Shown here piece after piece: positions 1-7,313 of a stretch of DNA of 33,558 nucleotides. This DNA is from Puia dinghuensis (GTDB lineage: Bacteria; Bacteroidota; Bacteroidia; Chitinophagales; Chitinophagaceae). Made by a program: the position numbers and the translations under genes. The notes beneath the pieces were generated by a model. That model made no database searches and was not told the origin of the DNA. It worked only from the letters and a program-made list of their open reading frames with translations. The stretch covers positions 1-33,558 of the forward strand of contig JAMFSL010000023.1 of NCBI GenBank assembly GCA_026225275.1, read 5' to 3'. Within the stretch, counting starts at the first letter, position 1. Each line of letters begins with the position of its first letter.

Positions 1-107
1 GCGCCGAACAGGATGCCGAAGATGCTGCCCATCAGCACGGCCTTGAACGTAAATTCTTTCATCTGCGTTTCTGCCGGGACGAAAGGTTGGAATTGCTTTG
101 AAGCCAT
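1..107 (-). CDS. OPT-family oligopeptide transporter, N-terminal fragment (cut by window edge)
   Basis: Only the first 35 codons are inside the window; the rest lies before base 1. The visible protein begins MASKQFQPFVPAETQMKEFT and then turns hydrophobic (FKAVLMGSIFGILFG). This cytosolic lead followed by the first membrane helix is typical of OPT-family proton-coupled oligopeptide transporters of the inner membrane, so the call rests on recognising that start. The ATG at 107-105 opens 67 bases after the stop of a POT-family peptide transporter on the same strand, so the two could be co-transcribed and would both import peptides. No ribosome binding site or TAnnTTTG box is visible in the gap. 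Substrate cannot be judged from so short a piece. Confidence 0.6.
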   Translation of the reverse strand, partial: MASKQFQPFVPAETQMKEFTFKAVLMGSIFGILFG

Positions 108-174
108 GAGAATCGTTTTGGTTAATGGAGCATCCGTCGATGCCTTGAATAATAATGCTTCGTTGGCCGTAGAT

Positions 175-1842
175 TTACGCCTCGCCTGTTTTTTCGCGTA
201 ACACCTGGTTTAGCGACCGGATCCGGCTGAAGATCAGCGCGCCGCCAATACACGCGGCAATGAACCAGATGATAAAATAGACCCGTTTGTCGGGGAACTT
301 GTCCCAACTGCTGGTCATCAGCCCCGCGACCTTACTGCCCAGTGACATGGTCAGGAACCAGCCGCCCATTAATAAAGAAGTCAGCCGCGCCGGCGCCAGC
401 TTGGACACCAGCGACAACCCGATCGGGCTTATAAAGATCTCCGCGGCGGTGATCACGAAATACGTTCCCCAAAGCCAGCCCGGCGATACCTTGACCTGAT
501 AAATAGAGGGCACCGACAGTACTGCGAATAGCATCACGATACAAGAAAGCCCCGAGAGGAATAGCGAAATGCCGAATTTGCTGGCCGTACTCGGCTCTCT
601 GTTCCTTTTTCGCAGATATTGGAACAGGGCCACCAGCAGGGGTGTCAGCGTGACAATGAAAAGCGGTCCGATGGACTCGAAAAGCTCCGTGTTGACCAGC
701 TTGACATTCTGACCCGGCGCCGGCCATTCCGATTTGGGTATATTGTTGAAATAAGGGTCCGGACCTAAGGTGGTTCGAAGATTTCCGCTGTCATCCTTAA
801 CGGGAACGAGACAATCATTCACCAGCATAACCTTCCGCGGCGTAGTATTCACCTGCTGCAGCTGTCCCATGAAATCAGCCCCCTTCTCCACGAAGTGATT
901 GGATATCGTCCGGTCAGTATGCTGTTCTGCCCATAATGTATAGGCGGTGAAGTTCTGATAATAGATGGCCCAGAAAATGACCGAAACCATGAAGATGAAT
1001 AGTAACGCGCCGACGCCTTTCTTGTCCTCCCCCCGGGCTTTTATCCAGATCGACAGGAAAAAGGCGATCACCGGGATGCACGCGAAGACGAAGGCATCAC
1101 TGGCCGGACTGCCCATGAAGGTCGTGTGGAACAACTTGCCGGGCACGTAAAAGCCGATTATCGCTGCAATGATTCCCGGAACGAATACATACAGCAGGAT
1201 CTGTGACAGGTTCATATCCCCCTTTTGCGGTTCCCTGCGGACATCTCCTTCCCTGATATGTTTCAGATTGGACCCGAAATTGATCAGACCGATGATCATT
1301 CCGATACCAGCCGCTCCAAAAGCATACCCCCAACCATATTTATTGCGTAGATAGGCGGCTGCAAAATTGCAAACAAGCGCGCCTATATTGATGCCCATAT
1401 AAAAGATATTATAGGCATTGTCCTTTAAAGGCTTCAGATCTTCTCTATTATATATATTACCCAGCAGAGTACTGATATTGGGCTTGAAAAAACCATTTCC
1501 GCAGATGATCAGACCGAGTGAGACAAACATCGCCGTGTCTCCCGGCAGGATGAGGCCCAGGTAACCTGCTGCCAGCAGGCTGCCGCCGATGAAAATGGAT
1601 TTGATGTAGCCTAAATACCGGTCGGCGATCATCCCGCCAATAAAGAGCGGCAGCCAGATCAATGCTAGAAAAGAGCCCGTTACGTCTGCAGCCCTCTCCG
1701 GGGTGAATTGCTTGCCGTCCTTCAGATACAGCAGCAGGATACCTGCCAGTAAATAATACGCGAAGCGCTCCCACATTTCCGTCAAAAAGAGAACATAGAG
1801 GGCCCGGGGATGACGGCCTTTAACAGGGGTGGCTAGACTCAT
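175..1842 (-). CDS. POT/PTR2-family proton-dependent peptide transporter
   Basis: A 555-residue inner-membrane protein of the major facilitator superfamily, POT (PTR2) branch, which imports di- and tripeptides together with protons. The family signature ExxER is present in helix 1 (TEMWERFAYYLL, residues about 21-32), followed by many hydrophobic helices. A long hydrophilic segment around residues 310-370 (QQVNTTPRKVMLVNDC region) is an extended extracytoplasmic loop of the kind seen in Bacteroidota members. The start was taken as ATG at 1842-1840; the reading frame extends three codons further to a TTG at 1851, but a near-consensus promoter-like TAATTTTTG (minus strand, 1857-1849) overlaps that codon. 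It is divergent from purD and lies upstream of an OPT transporter on the same strand. Confidence 0.88.
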   Translation of the reverse strand: MSLATPVKGRHPRALYVLFLTEMWERFAYYLLAGILLLYLKDGKQFTPERAADVTGSFLALIWLPLFIGGMIADRYLGYIKSIFIGGSLLAAGYLGLILPGDTAMFVSLGLIICGNGFFKPNISTLLGNIYNREDLKPLKDNAYNIFYMGINIGALVCNFAAAYLRNKYGWGYAFGAAGIGMIIGLINFGSNLKHIREGDVRREPQKGDMNLSQILLYVFVPGIIAAIIGFYVPGKLFHTTFMGSPASDAFVFACIPVIAFFLSIWIKARGEDKKGVGALLFIFMVSVIFWAIYYQNFTAYTLWAEQHTDRTISNHFVEKGADFMGQLQQVNTTPRKVMLVNDCLVPVKDDSGNLRTTLGPDPYFNNIPKSEWPAPGQNVKLVNTELFESIGPLFIVTLTPLLVALFQYLRKRNREPSTASKFGISLFLSGLSCIVMLFAVLSVPSIYQVKVSPGWLWGTYFVITAAEIFISPIGLSLVSKLAPARLTSLLMGGWFLTMSLGSKVAGLMTSSWDKFPDKRVYFIIWFIAACIGGALIFSRIRSLNQVLREKTGEA

Positions 1843-1880
1843 GCGTTTCAAAAATTAGCACCTAAAATAAGGAAAATTTC

Positions 1881-1919
1881 GGGTGGCCGGCGTTTTGCGA
1901 AAAATTACGCCGGCCACCC
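1881..1919. repeat. Perfect 13-bp inverted repeat with 13-base A/T-rich loop
   Basis: The arms gggtggccggcgt (1881-1893) and acgccggccaccc (1907-1919) are exactly complementary and enclose the loop tttgcgaaaaatt. The element lies 39-77 bases upstream of the POT transporter ATG. Its geometry and loop resemble the inverted repeat at 16913-16951. It could be an operator, a leader hairpin or part of a dispersed repeat. It is not an obvious terminator, because no upstream minus-strand gene ends here and no T-tract follows. Confidence 0.75.
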
Positions 1920-1925
1920 ATCCGC

Positions 1926-2018
1926 TAATGATGGGCCTTCGGCCTACCCGAGCGAAGGCGAAGGGTACGAGCGAGGGAAGGCGAGGGACGAAGCCTTGCC
2001 GAAGCTCTGCCCGTGGCC
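1926..2018. repeat. Hairpin-module cluster in the POT/purD divergent spacer
   Basis: The element begins with taatgatgggccttcggcc, which recurs with one mismatch at 16964-16982 and folds as ggcc-ttc-ggcc. It continues with taccc (1945-1949) pairing gggta (1963-1967), and aaggc (1978-1982) pairing gcctt (1993-1997). An outer gggcc (1933-1937) can pair with ggccc near 2014-2018. The piece gggtacgagcgag (1963-1975) matches 4705-4717 with one mismatch. No coding potential was found. The rest of the 1843-2152 spacer holds a 14-base palindrome (2084-2097) and a 7-bp stem, ttcgggg/ccccgaa (2095-2123), close to purD. Confidence 0.55.
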
Positions 2019-2083
2019 CGATTTGCCAATAACAGTCACCCGGATAATTGCCGCTTCTAAATTCTTTTTCACAATATGCGTCT

Positions 2084-2097
2084 GAAATTCGAATTTC
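2084..2097. repeat. 14-base perfect palindrome upstream of purD
   Basis: The sequence gaaattcgaatttc equals its own reverse complement and lies 56-69 bases before the purD start codon. This is the size of a dimeric repressor site, but nothing else identifies a regulator. A 7-bp stem (ttcgggg 2095-2101 with ccccgaa 2117-2123) overlaps its 3' end. Confidence 0.35.
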
Positions 2098-2152
2098 GGG
2101 GCCTGATTAGCTCCAACCCCGAACCCCGGGTACACTTATTTGACATCTATAT

Positions 2153-3433
2153 ATGAAAATTCTACTCTTAGGTTCTGGTGGAAGAGAGCATGCCCTGGCA
2201 TGGAAGCTGGCTCAAAGCCCGCATTGCTCCTCCTTGTTTATTGCACCCGGCAATGCCGGCACTTCCGGGTGCGGCGTCAATATCAACCTTTCCCCGCTGG
2301 ATTTCGAAGCCGTAGGGGCATACTGTATCGCGGAAAACATCGGAATGGTGGTCGTTGGACCGGAAGAGCCTCTCGTCAGGGGTATCGTCGATTTTTTCAC
2401 TGTCAACCCCGCACTGCGATCCATTCCCGTCATCGGCCCTTCCGCCTCCGGCGCCCGACTGGAAGGCAGTAAATCCTTTTCCAAGCAATTCATGGACCGC
2501 CACCAGATCCCTACCGCCGCTTACCGCGAATTCAATAGTAGCAGCTATACGGAAGGTATCGCTTACCTTCACGAGCATTCGCTGCCTATCGTGCTGAAGG
2601 CCGACGGCCTGGCTGCCGGTAAGGGCGTGCTGATTTGCCAGAGCCACGTGGAGGCGGTGGCCGAATTCGAATTGATGCTGCAGGGAAATAAATTCGGCGA
2701 AGCCGGCAATACAGTAGTCGTAGAAGAATTCCTGTCGGGTATCGAACTGTCCGTATTCGTGCTGACGGACGGCCGGCATTATCTCACCCTCCCCGAGGCA
2801 AAAGATTACAAGCGGGTGGGCGAAGGCGATAAAGGACCGAATACCGGCGGCATGGGCGCCGTCAGCCCTGTACCCTTTGCCGATACCGTCTTCATGGACA
2901 AGATCACCCAACGGATCATTATACCTACTATCAACGGACTTTCGGCAGAGGAGATCGATTATCGGGGATTCGTTTTTATCGGGGTGATCAAAGTAGGGGA
3001 AGATCCTTATGTGATTGAATACAACTGCCGGATGGGCGATCCCGAGACCGAAGTAGTGATACCACGCCTGAAAAATGACCTGGTGGAGCTATTCACAGCT
3101 GTCGCGGAGCAACGGTTGAATGAACGGACAATACAAACCGACGATCGCACGGCCTGTACCATTGTAGCCGTCAGTGGCGGGTATCCCGGCAGCTATGAAA
3201 AAGGACTGCCCATCACCGGTCTCGATCAGCCCCTTACTGAAGACTCCCTCATCTTTCATGCCGGCACCCGGGCGGAAAAGGACGCCGTCCTCACCAACGG
3301 TGGCCGGGTACTCTGCGTCACCTCCTTTGCGGAGACCGTGTACGAAGCAGTCGATAAATCCAGAGATGTCCTCGAAAAGATCGATTACGAAGGCATCTAT
3401 TACCGGCGGGATATTGGCTTTGAGTTCTTATAA
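2153..3433 (+). CDS. purD: Phosphoribosylamine--glycine ligase (GAR synthetase)
   Basis: This cytosolic enzyme catalyses the ATP-dependent joining of glycine to 5-phosphoribosylamine, an early step of de novo purine synthesis. At 426 residues it has normal family length. The N-terminal domain starts MKILLLGSGGREHALAWKL, the usual PurD opening. The ATP-grasp part shows LEGSKSFSKQFMDR, then LKADGLAAGKGVLI, and the signature MGDPETEVVIPRLKNDL near residue 290. The ATG at 2153 matches the conserved N-terminus, and no Shine-Dalgarno sequence precedes it. The tryptophan dioxygenase gene starts 10 bases after its stop, so the two probably share a transcript. No exact TAnnTTTG box was found in the spacer. 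Confidence 0.95.
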   Translation: MKILLLGSGGREHALAWKLAQSPHCSSLFIAPGNAGTSGCGVNINLSPLDFEAVGAYCIAENIGMVVVGPEEPLVRGIVDFFTVNPALRSIPVIGPSASGARLEGSKSFSKQFMDRHQIPTAAYREFNSSSYTEGIAYLHEHSLPIVLKADGLAAGKGVLICQSHVEAVAEFELMLQGNKFGEAGNTVVVEEFLSGIELSVFVLTDGRHYLTLPEAKDYKRVGEGDKGPNTGGMGAVSPVPFADTVFMDKITQRIIIPTINGLSAEEIDYRGFVFIGVIKVGEDPYVIEYNCRMGDPETEVVIPRLKNDLVELFTAVAEQRLNERTIQTDDRTACTIVAVSGGYPGSYEKGLPITGLDQPLTEDSLIFHAGTRAEKDAVLTNGGRVLCVTSFAETVYEAVDKSRDVLEKIDYEGIYYRRDIGFEFL

Positions 3434-3443
3434 AATACACCTT

Positions 3444-4496
3444 ATGCATTACAGCGACTACCTCGAACTGGATAAGATCCTGGACGCCCAACACCCCGAA
3501 AGCGACAGGCAGGGACAGCCAGCCCATGATGAAATGTTGTTTATCGTTATTCACCAGGCTTACGAACTCTGGTTTCACCAGCTGCTGTTCGAGACGGAAT
3601 CCGTCATCGGTATCCTGGGACAACCTGCCCTCAACGACAATTCTCCCGAATTACAGACCATCGTTCACCGGCTATCGCGTTGCGCCACCATCCTGAAGGT
3701 GCTGGTGCATCAGATCGATATCATGGAGACCATGACACCGATGGACTTCCTGGATTTCCGTGACAAGCTACGGCCGGCTTCCGGATTTCAGAGCTGGCAG
3801 TTCAAGCTGCTGGAAGCCAGACTGGGTTTGAAATACGAGCATCGGTTCGGGAAACAGTATTATTTGTCCCAACTCCGTCAGCCCGAGATCGAACGGATAA
3901 AGGCAGGAGAGAACCAGCCCTCCCTCCTTCAATTACTGAACAGTTGGTTAGAACGGATGCCATTCTTCGATGCACCGGCCTCCAGCAACTTCTGGTCGGA
4001 TTACCGGCTTCGCTACCAGCAGAGCCTGACCGATGTGGAAAAGGGCAACCTGGAATATTTTGATACTGTGCTGGAAGGCCCCATTCCTGACCTGCCGGAC
4101 CACAGCGCTGACGCTTCTAATATCGGCCGTTCCACCGAACGTCCTCTTGCCGGCGACCGCTCCCTCTCTCCCGCCGCCTGTCGTGCCGCGCTCTTTATCA
4201 TGCTCTATCGGGGATACCCCCTACTGCAGCTACCCTTCCAGGTACTGCATCAACTACTGGAGATAGACGAACAGCTCAGTACCTGGCGCTATCGCCATAT
4301 GAGCATGGTCCACCGGATGATCGGGACACGCATCGGCACAGGAGGCAGTACCGGCAAAGATTATCTGGGATCTGCCCTCGAACGCCACCACCTCTTCCGG
4401 GAGATCGCCGCGCTGACCAGCTTTCTCATTGAAAGGAAAAGACTGCCGCAACTCGACCCGGAGATGGAAAGACGACTGGGCTTTGTCGCAGGATGA
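3444..4496 (+). CDS. kynA: Tryptophan 2,3-dioxygenase
   Basis: A haem enzyme that opens the indole ring of L-tryptophan to N-formylkynurenine, the first step of the kynurenine route. The 350-residue product carries the family blocks HQAYELWFHQLLFE (H37 onward, active-site histidine region) and DFRDKLRPASGFQSWQFK (about 104-121, substrate-carboxylate arginine at about 106). Near the C-terminus it has MSMVHRMIGTRIGTGGSTGK, which holds the expected axial haem-ligand histidine and the glycine-rich loop. The open frame continues upstream to 3174, but that part overlaps purD in another frame; the ATG at 3444 gives the normal family N-terminus. It lies 10 bases behind purD. No other kynurenine-pathway gene is in the window. 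Confidence 0.93.
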   Translation: MHYSDYLELDKILDAQHPESDRQGQPAHDEMLFIVIHQAYELWFHQLLFETESVIGILGQPALNDNSPELQTIVHRLSRCATILKVLVHQIDIMETMTPMDFLDFRDKLRPASGFQSWQFKLLEARLGLKYEHRFGKQYYLSQLRQPEIERIKAGENQPSLLQLLNSWLERMPFFDAPASSNFWSDYRLRYQQSLTDVEKGNLEYFDTVLEGPIPDLPDHSADASNIGRSTERPLAGDRSLSPAACRAALFIMLYRGYPLLQLPFQVLHQLLEIDEQLSTWRYRHMSMVHRMIGTRIGTGGSTGKDYLGSALERHHLFREIAALTSFLIERKRLPQLDPEMERRLGFVAG

Positions 4497-4646
4497 TGAA
4501 AAAGGCATGCCTTCATTTTTTATTGCCCTCCCGGGATACGATGGAGAAAGTTTTGTCGTTTTGATGTCAGGCTTTACCCTGGAGGAAAAAAAAATTTGGA
4601 AGATAAAGGTCTGTGGAAAATAATCCGGTAAATCAAGGGTTTCACC

Positions 4647-4677
4647 TTGTTAATTCAAATTATTTCCTTCAATTTTG
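4647..4677 (+). promoter_or_regulatory. Possible Bacteroidota-type promoter for mreB
   Basis: TTG at 4647-4649 and CAATTTTG at 4670-4677 are separated by 20 bases. This matches the -33/-7 arrangement (TTTG, about 19-21 bases, TAnnTTTG) with one mismatch in the -7 box. A start near 4681 would give mreB an untranslated leader of about 120 bases containing the 4688-4771 hairpins. A small stem (caagg 4634-4638 with ccttg 4645-4649) overlaps the -33 part. Confidence 0.35.
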
Positions 4678-4687
4678 CTGACACAAA

Positions 4688-4771
4688 AGCGAACGTACCC
4701 GCAAGGGTACGAACGAGTCCCTCAACAGTGTTGAGGGGCGAAGTTCACTCGCTGGCCGACAGGCCACTGAT
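4688..4771. repeat. Three-hairpin cluster upstream of mreB
   Basis: Hairpin 1 is cgtaccc-gcaa-gggtacg (4694-4711) with a GNRA-type tetraloop. Hairpin 2 is ccctcaaca/tgttgaggg (4719-4737), enclosed by an outer stem cgagt (4714-4718) with actcg (4747-4751). Hairpin 3 is tggcc-gaca-ggcca (4753-4766). The stretch gggtacgaacgag matches 1963-1975 with one mismatch, and cccgcaagggt recurs at 18787-18797. The spacer 4497-4800 otherwise holds only the possible promoter; no gene or convincing small ORF was found. Confidence 0.6.
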
Positions 4772-4800
4772 CGTAACTTAAAATCTGACCTATACACAAA

Positions 4801-5826
4801 ATGGGATTATTCAATTTCCTTACGCAAGAAATAGCCATGGACCTGGGTACCGCCAATACCCTGATTATACATAACGACGAAATTGTGGTCAATGAGCCGA
4901 GTATCGTAGCCCTGGATCGTAATAATCCCAAGAACGTGCTGGCCGTAGGCAAACGCGCCCTGATGATGCACGAAAAGACGCATGAGAGCATCCGGACTGT
5001 CCGTCCCCTGAAAGACGGCGTTATCGCGGATTTCAATGCAGCCGAGCTCATGATCCGGGAAATGATCAAAATGATCTATCCAAAGAAGCCGCTGTTCCCC
5101 CCCAGTTGGAGAATGATGATCTGCATACCTTCCAGCATCACCGAAGTTGAAAAAAGAGCCGTCCGGGATAGCGCCGAACAGGCGGGAGCAAAAGAGGTTT
5201 ACCTCATCCACGAGCCGATGGCTGCTGCACTGGGTATCGGTATCGATGTGGAAGAACCCGTCGGCAACATGATCATCGACATCGGCGGCGGTACCACCGG
5301 TATCACCGTCATCGCACTCGCCGGTATCGTCTGTGACCAGTCCATCCGCATCGCCGGGGATGAATTCACCGCGGATATCATGGAAGCCCTTCGCCGCTAC
5401 CACAGTCTGCTGATCGGGGAAAGAACGGCCGAACAGATCAAGATCCAGATCGGCGCCGCATTGAAGGACCTCGACAATCCCCCCGATGACATCCCAGTCA
5501 ACGGCCGTGACCTTGTTACAGGGATCCCCAAGCAGATCATGGTCTCCTACCAGGAAATCGCCGAAGCCCTCGATAAAAGCATCTTCAAGATTGAAGAAGC
5601 CATCCTCAAAGCCCTGGAGACAACTCCGCCGGAACTGGCCGGAGATATCTATCGCCGCGGACTTTATCTGACCGGCGGTGGCGCCTTACTCCGGGGGCTC
5701 GACAAAAGACTGAGCCAAAAGATCAAACTACCCGTACATATCGCCGACGACCCGCTGAAAAGCGTAGTACGTGGCACAGGCATTGCCTTGAAAAATTACG
5801 ACAGATATCCGTTCGTTATGAGATAG
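4801..5826 (+). CDS. mreB: Rod shape-determining protein MreB (actin-like)
   Basis: Bacterial actin homologue that polymerises under the inner membrane and guides the elongasome (MreC, MreD, PBP2, RodA) during sidewall synthesis. At 341 residues it is of normal length. Actin-fold nucleotide motifs are clear: phosphate 1 MDLGTANTLI (residues 13-22), phosphate 2 NMIIDIGGGTTGITVIAL (about 156-173), and the C-terminal adenosine loop YLTGGGALLRGL near 290-301. The N-terminus MGLFNFLTQEIAMDLG includes the short hydrophobic lead that MreB proteins use for membrane binding. It is the first gene of a five-gene plus-strand cluster that runs to rodA. The leader contains the hairpin cluster described separately. 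Confidence 0.96.
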   Translation: MGLFNFLTQEIAMDLGTANTLIIHNDEIVVNEPSIVALDRNNPKNVLAVGKRALMMHEKTHESIRTVRPLKDGVIADFNAAELMIREMIKMIYPKKPLFPPSWRMMICIPSSITEVEKRAVRDSAEQAGAKEVYLIHEPMAAALGIGIDVEEPVGNMIIDIGGGTTGITVIALAGIVCDQSIRIAGDEFTADIMEALRRYHSLLIGERTAEQIKIQIGAALKDLDNPPDDIPVNGRDLVTGIPKQIMVSYQEIAEALDKSIFKIEEAILKALETTPPELAGDIYRRGLYLTGGGALLRGLDKRLSQKIKLPVHIADDPLKSVVRGTGIALKNYDRYPFVMR

Positions 5827-5867
5827 GATCGGGTAAACAATCCAATTGATTAAAAACCAAGACACCG

Positions 5868-6722
5868 GTGCGTAACGCTTTTCTCTTCATCAGAAGGCAT
5901 TTTAACTTCCTCTTCTTCCTGGTGTTGCAGATAATAGCCCTTTCTTTCCTTTTCCGGTATAATAAATTCCACGAAGCCGCCTTTTTGAACGTCAGCACCG
6001 AAATCACTGGCAGGTTTAACGAGCGTTATAATAACATTGAATACTATTTCCAGCTAAAGAAGACAAATGAATCTCTGGTACAGGAGAACCTGCGCCTGCG
6101 CCAGCAGCTAAAAGAAAATTATGAAGGTCCTGACTCCAACCGCCGGCAGATAAATGATACGATCCGCGCGGATTCCGGCAGATCGATCGTGAAATACCAG
6201 ATCATGGAGGCGAAAGTAGTTAACAATACCACTGCCCTTCGCGCTAATTACCTGACGATCCACCGCGGCTTCGCCCAGGGCGTCCGCACCAATATGGGCG
6301 TAACCGGCTCCCAGGGGATCGTCGGATCCGTCATCAACGTCAGCAGGAATTTTTCTATCGTCATGAGCATGCTCCATCCGAATTTCAAGGTGGTGGCCAA
6401 ACTAAAAAAGGGAGGAGAAACCGGCACCATCGACTGGGATGGCCTCAGCCCGAACTTTGTTACCCTCCATGCCATCCCCAAGAGCGCGAAAGTAGCCGTC
6501 GGAGATAGCGTCGTGACCAGTCAGACCTCTTCCCTCTTTCCTGCCAATCTGTTGATCGGGACTGTCGATGAGATCGTGCCCGACAACAGTTCGAATTTTT
6601 ATATGCTGAAGATCAGGACCGCCACAAACTTCTCTAATATTGAATATGTGTATGTGATTGATAATACGCAATATGACGAGCAAAAGGCCCTGGAAGACTC
6701 TACCCGCAAAAAAGTCCAATGA
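5868..6722 (+). CDS. mreC: Rod shape-determining protein MreC
   Basis: Bitopic inner-membrane scaffold of the elongasome that binds and activates PBP2 in the periplasm. The 284-residue product has a short cytosolic lead (MRNAFLFIRRHFN), one membrane helix (about 14-30, FLFFLVLQIIALSFLF), a coiled coil (about 58-85) and the periplasmic beta domain with its conserved GVTGSQGIVGSVINVS block near residue 145. The start is GTG at 5868; this gives the N-terminus usual for Bacteroidota MreC, and no suitable ATG lies nearby. It follows mreB by 41 bases, and its stop overlaps the mreD start in an ATGA junction, implying coupled translation. Confidence 0.93.
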   Translation: MRNAFLFIRRHFNFLFFLVLQIIALSFLFRYNKFHEAAFLNVSTEITGRFNERYNNIEYYFQLKKTNESLVQENLRLRQQLKENYEGPDSNRRQINDTIRADSGRSIVKYQIMEAKVVNNTTALRANYLTIHRGFAQGVRTNMGVTGSQGIVGSVINVSRNFSIVMSMLHPNFKVVAKLKKGGETGTIDWDGLSPNFVTLHAIPKSAKVAVGDSVVTSQTSSLFPANLLIGTVDEIVPDNSSNFYMLKIRTATNFSNIEYVYVIDNTQYDEQKALEDSTRKKVQ

Positions 6723-7252
6723 GTGAACTGCTGAAAAATATCATCCGCTTTATCCTTTTCATCCTGGTGCAGGTGTTCATCCTTTTCAAGATGCCGCCCC
6801 TTCACCGGTTCGTTACTCCCTATCTCTACTATCTTTTCATTCTCTGGCTGCCTTTCAGTCTTTCCCGCATGTCGCTAACCTTTATCGGGTTCATCTTCGG
6901 CCTCAGCCTGGACTATTTCGTTAAAACCCCCGGCCTCCATGCTGCCGCCTGTACGCTGATCGCCTACGTCAGACCTTTCGTTATCGGGATGCTGATCTCC
7001 CAGGAAGGTGCCGATAAGAACTATATTGCCCCTTCCATTGTTAGTATGGGATGGGCTCCTTATGCAACGTACGTCATCGTGCTCACCCTTCTGCATCATA
7101 CTTACCTGGTATTGCTGGAATGGATGAATTTCGGAACTTTTATTTACTTCATTGGAAAAATCGTCGCTTCAACTGCCGTCAGCCTGTTGCTGGTCCTTTT
7201 GACCGAATTGCTGTTCTTCCGCAAACAAAAATTCAGGACTAATACTATATAG
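6719..7252 (+). CDS. mreD: Rod shape-determining protein MreD
   Basis: Small integral inner-membrane partner of MreC, 177 residues, almost entirely hydrophobic with about five or six helices. The segment LSLDYFVKTPGLHAAACTLI (about 62-81) corresponds to the conserved G-x-x-x-D region of MreD, and the next helix contains a conserved RPFVIG run. Its ATG overlaps the mreC stop by four bases (ATGA). It is followed after 61 bases by the PBP2 gene. Sequence identity within this family is low, so the call rests as much on the mreBCD-mrdA-rodA order as on sequence. Confidence 0.9.
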   Translation: MSELLKNIIRFILFILVQVFILFKMPPLHRFVTPYLYYLFILWLPFSLSRMSLTFIGFIFGLSLDYFVKTPGLHAAACTLIAYVRPFVIGMLISQEGADKNYIAPSIVSMGWAPYATYVIVLTLLHHTYLVLLEWMNFGTFIYFIGKIVASTAVSLLLVLLTELLFFRKQKFRTNTI

Positions 7253-7313
7253 TATTCTCTTGTTTTTCACGTTAATAACCGGTACTTTGTAAATTGTAGG
7301 TAGCCTTCTTCAT

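Noticed and set aside
2168-2911. Long antisense open frame of 247 codons within purD
   Set aside because: It mirrors the codon structure of purD, has no recognisable domain, and no promoter or start context of its own. The same holds for the 239-codon antisense frame at 8625-9344 inside the PBP2 gene.
3174-3443. 90-codon N-terminal extension of tryptophan 2,3-dioxygenase
   Set aside because: It lies inside purD in another frame; the ATG at 3444 gives the normal family start.
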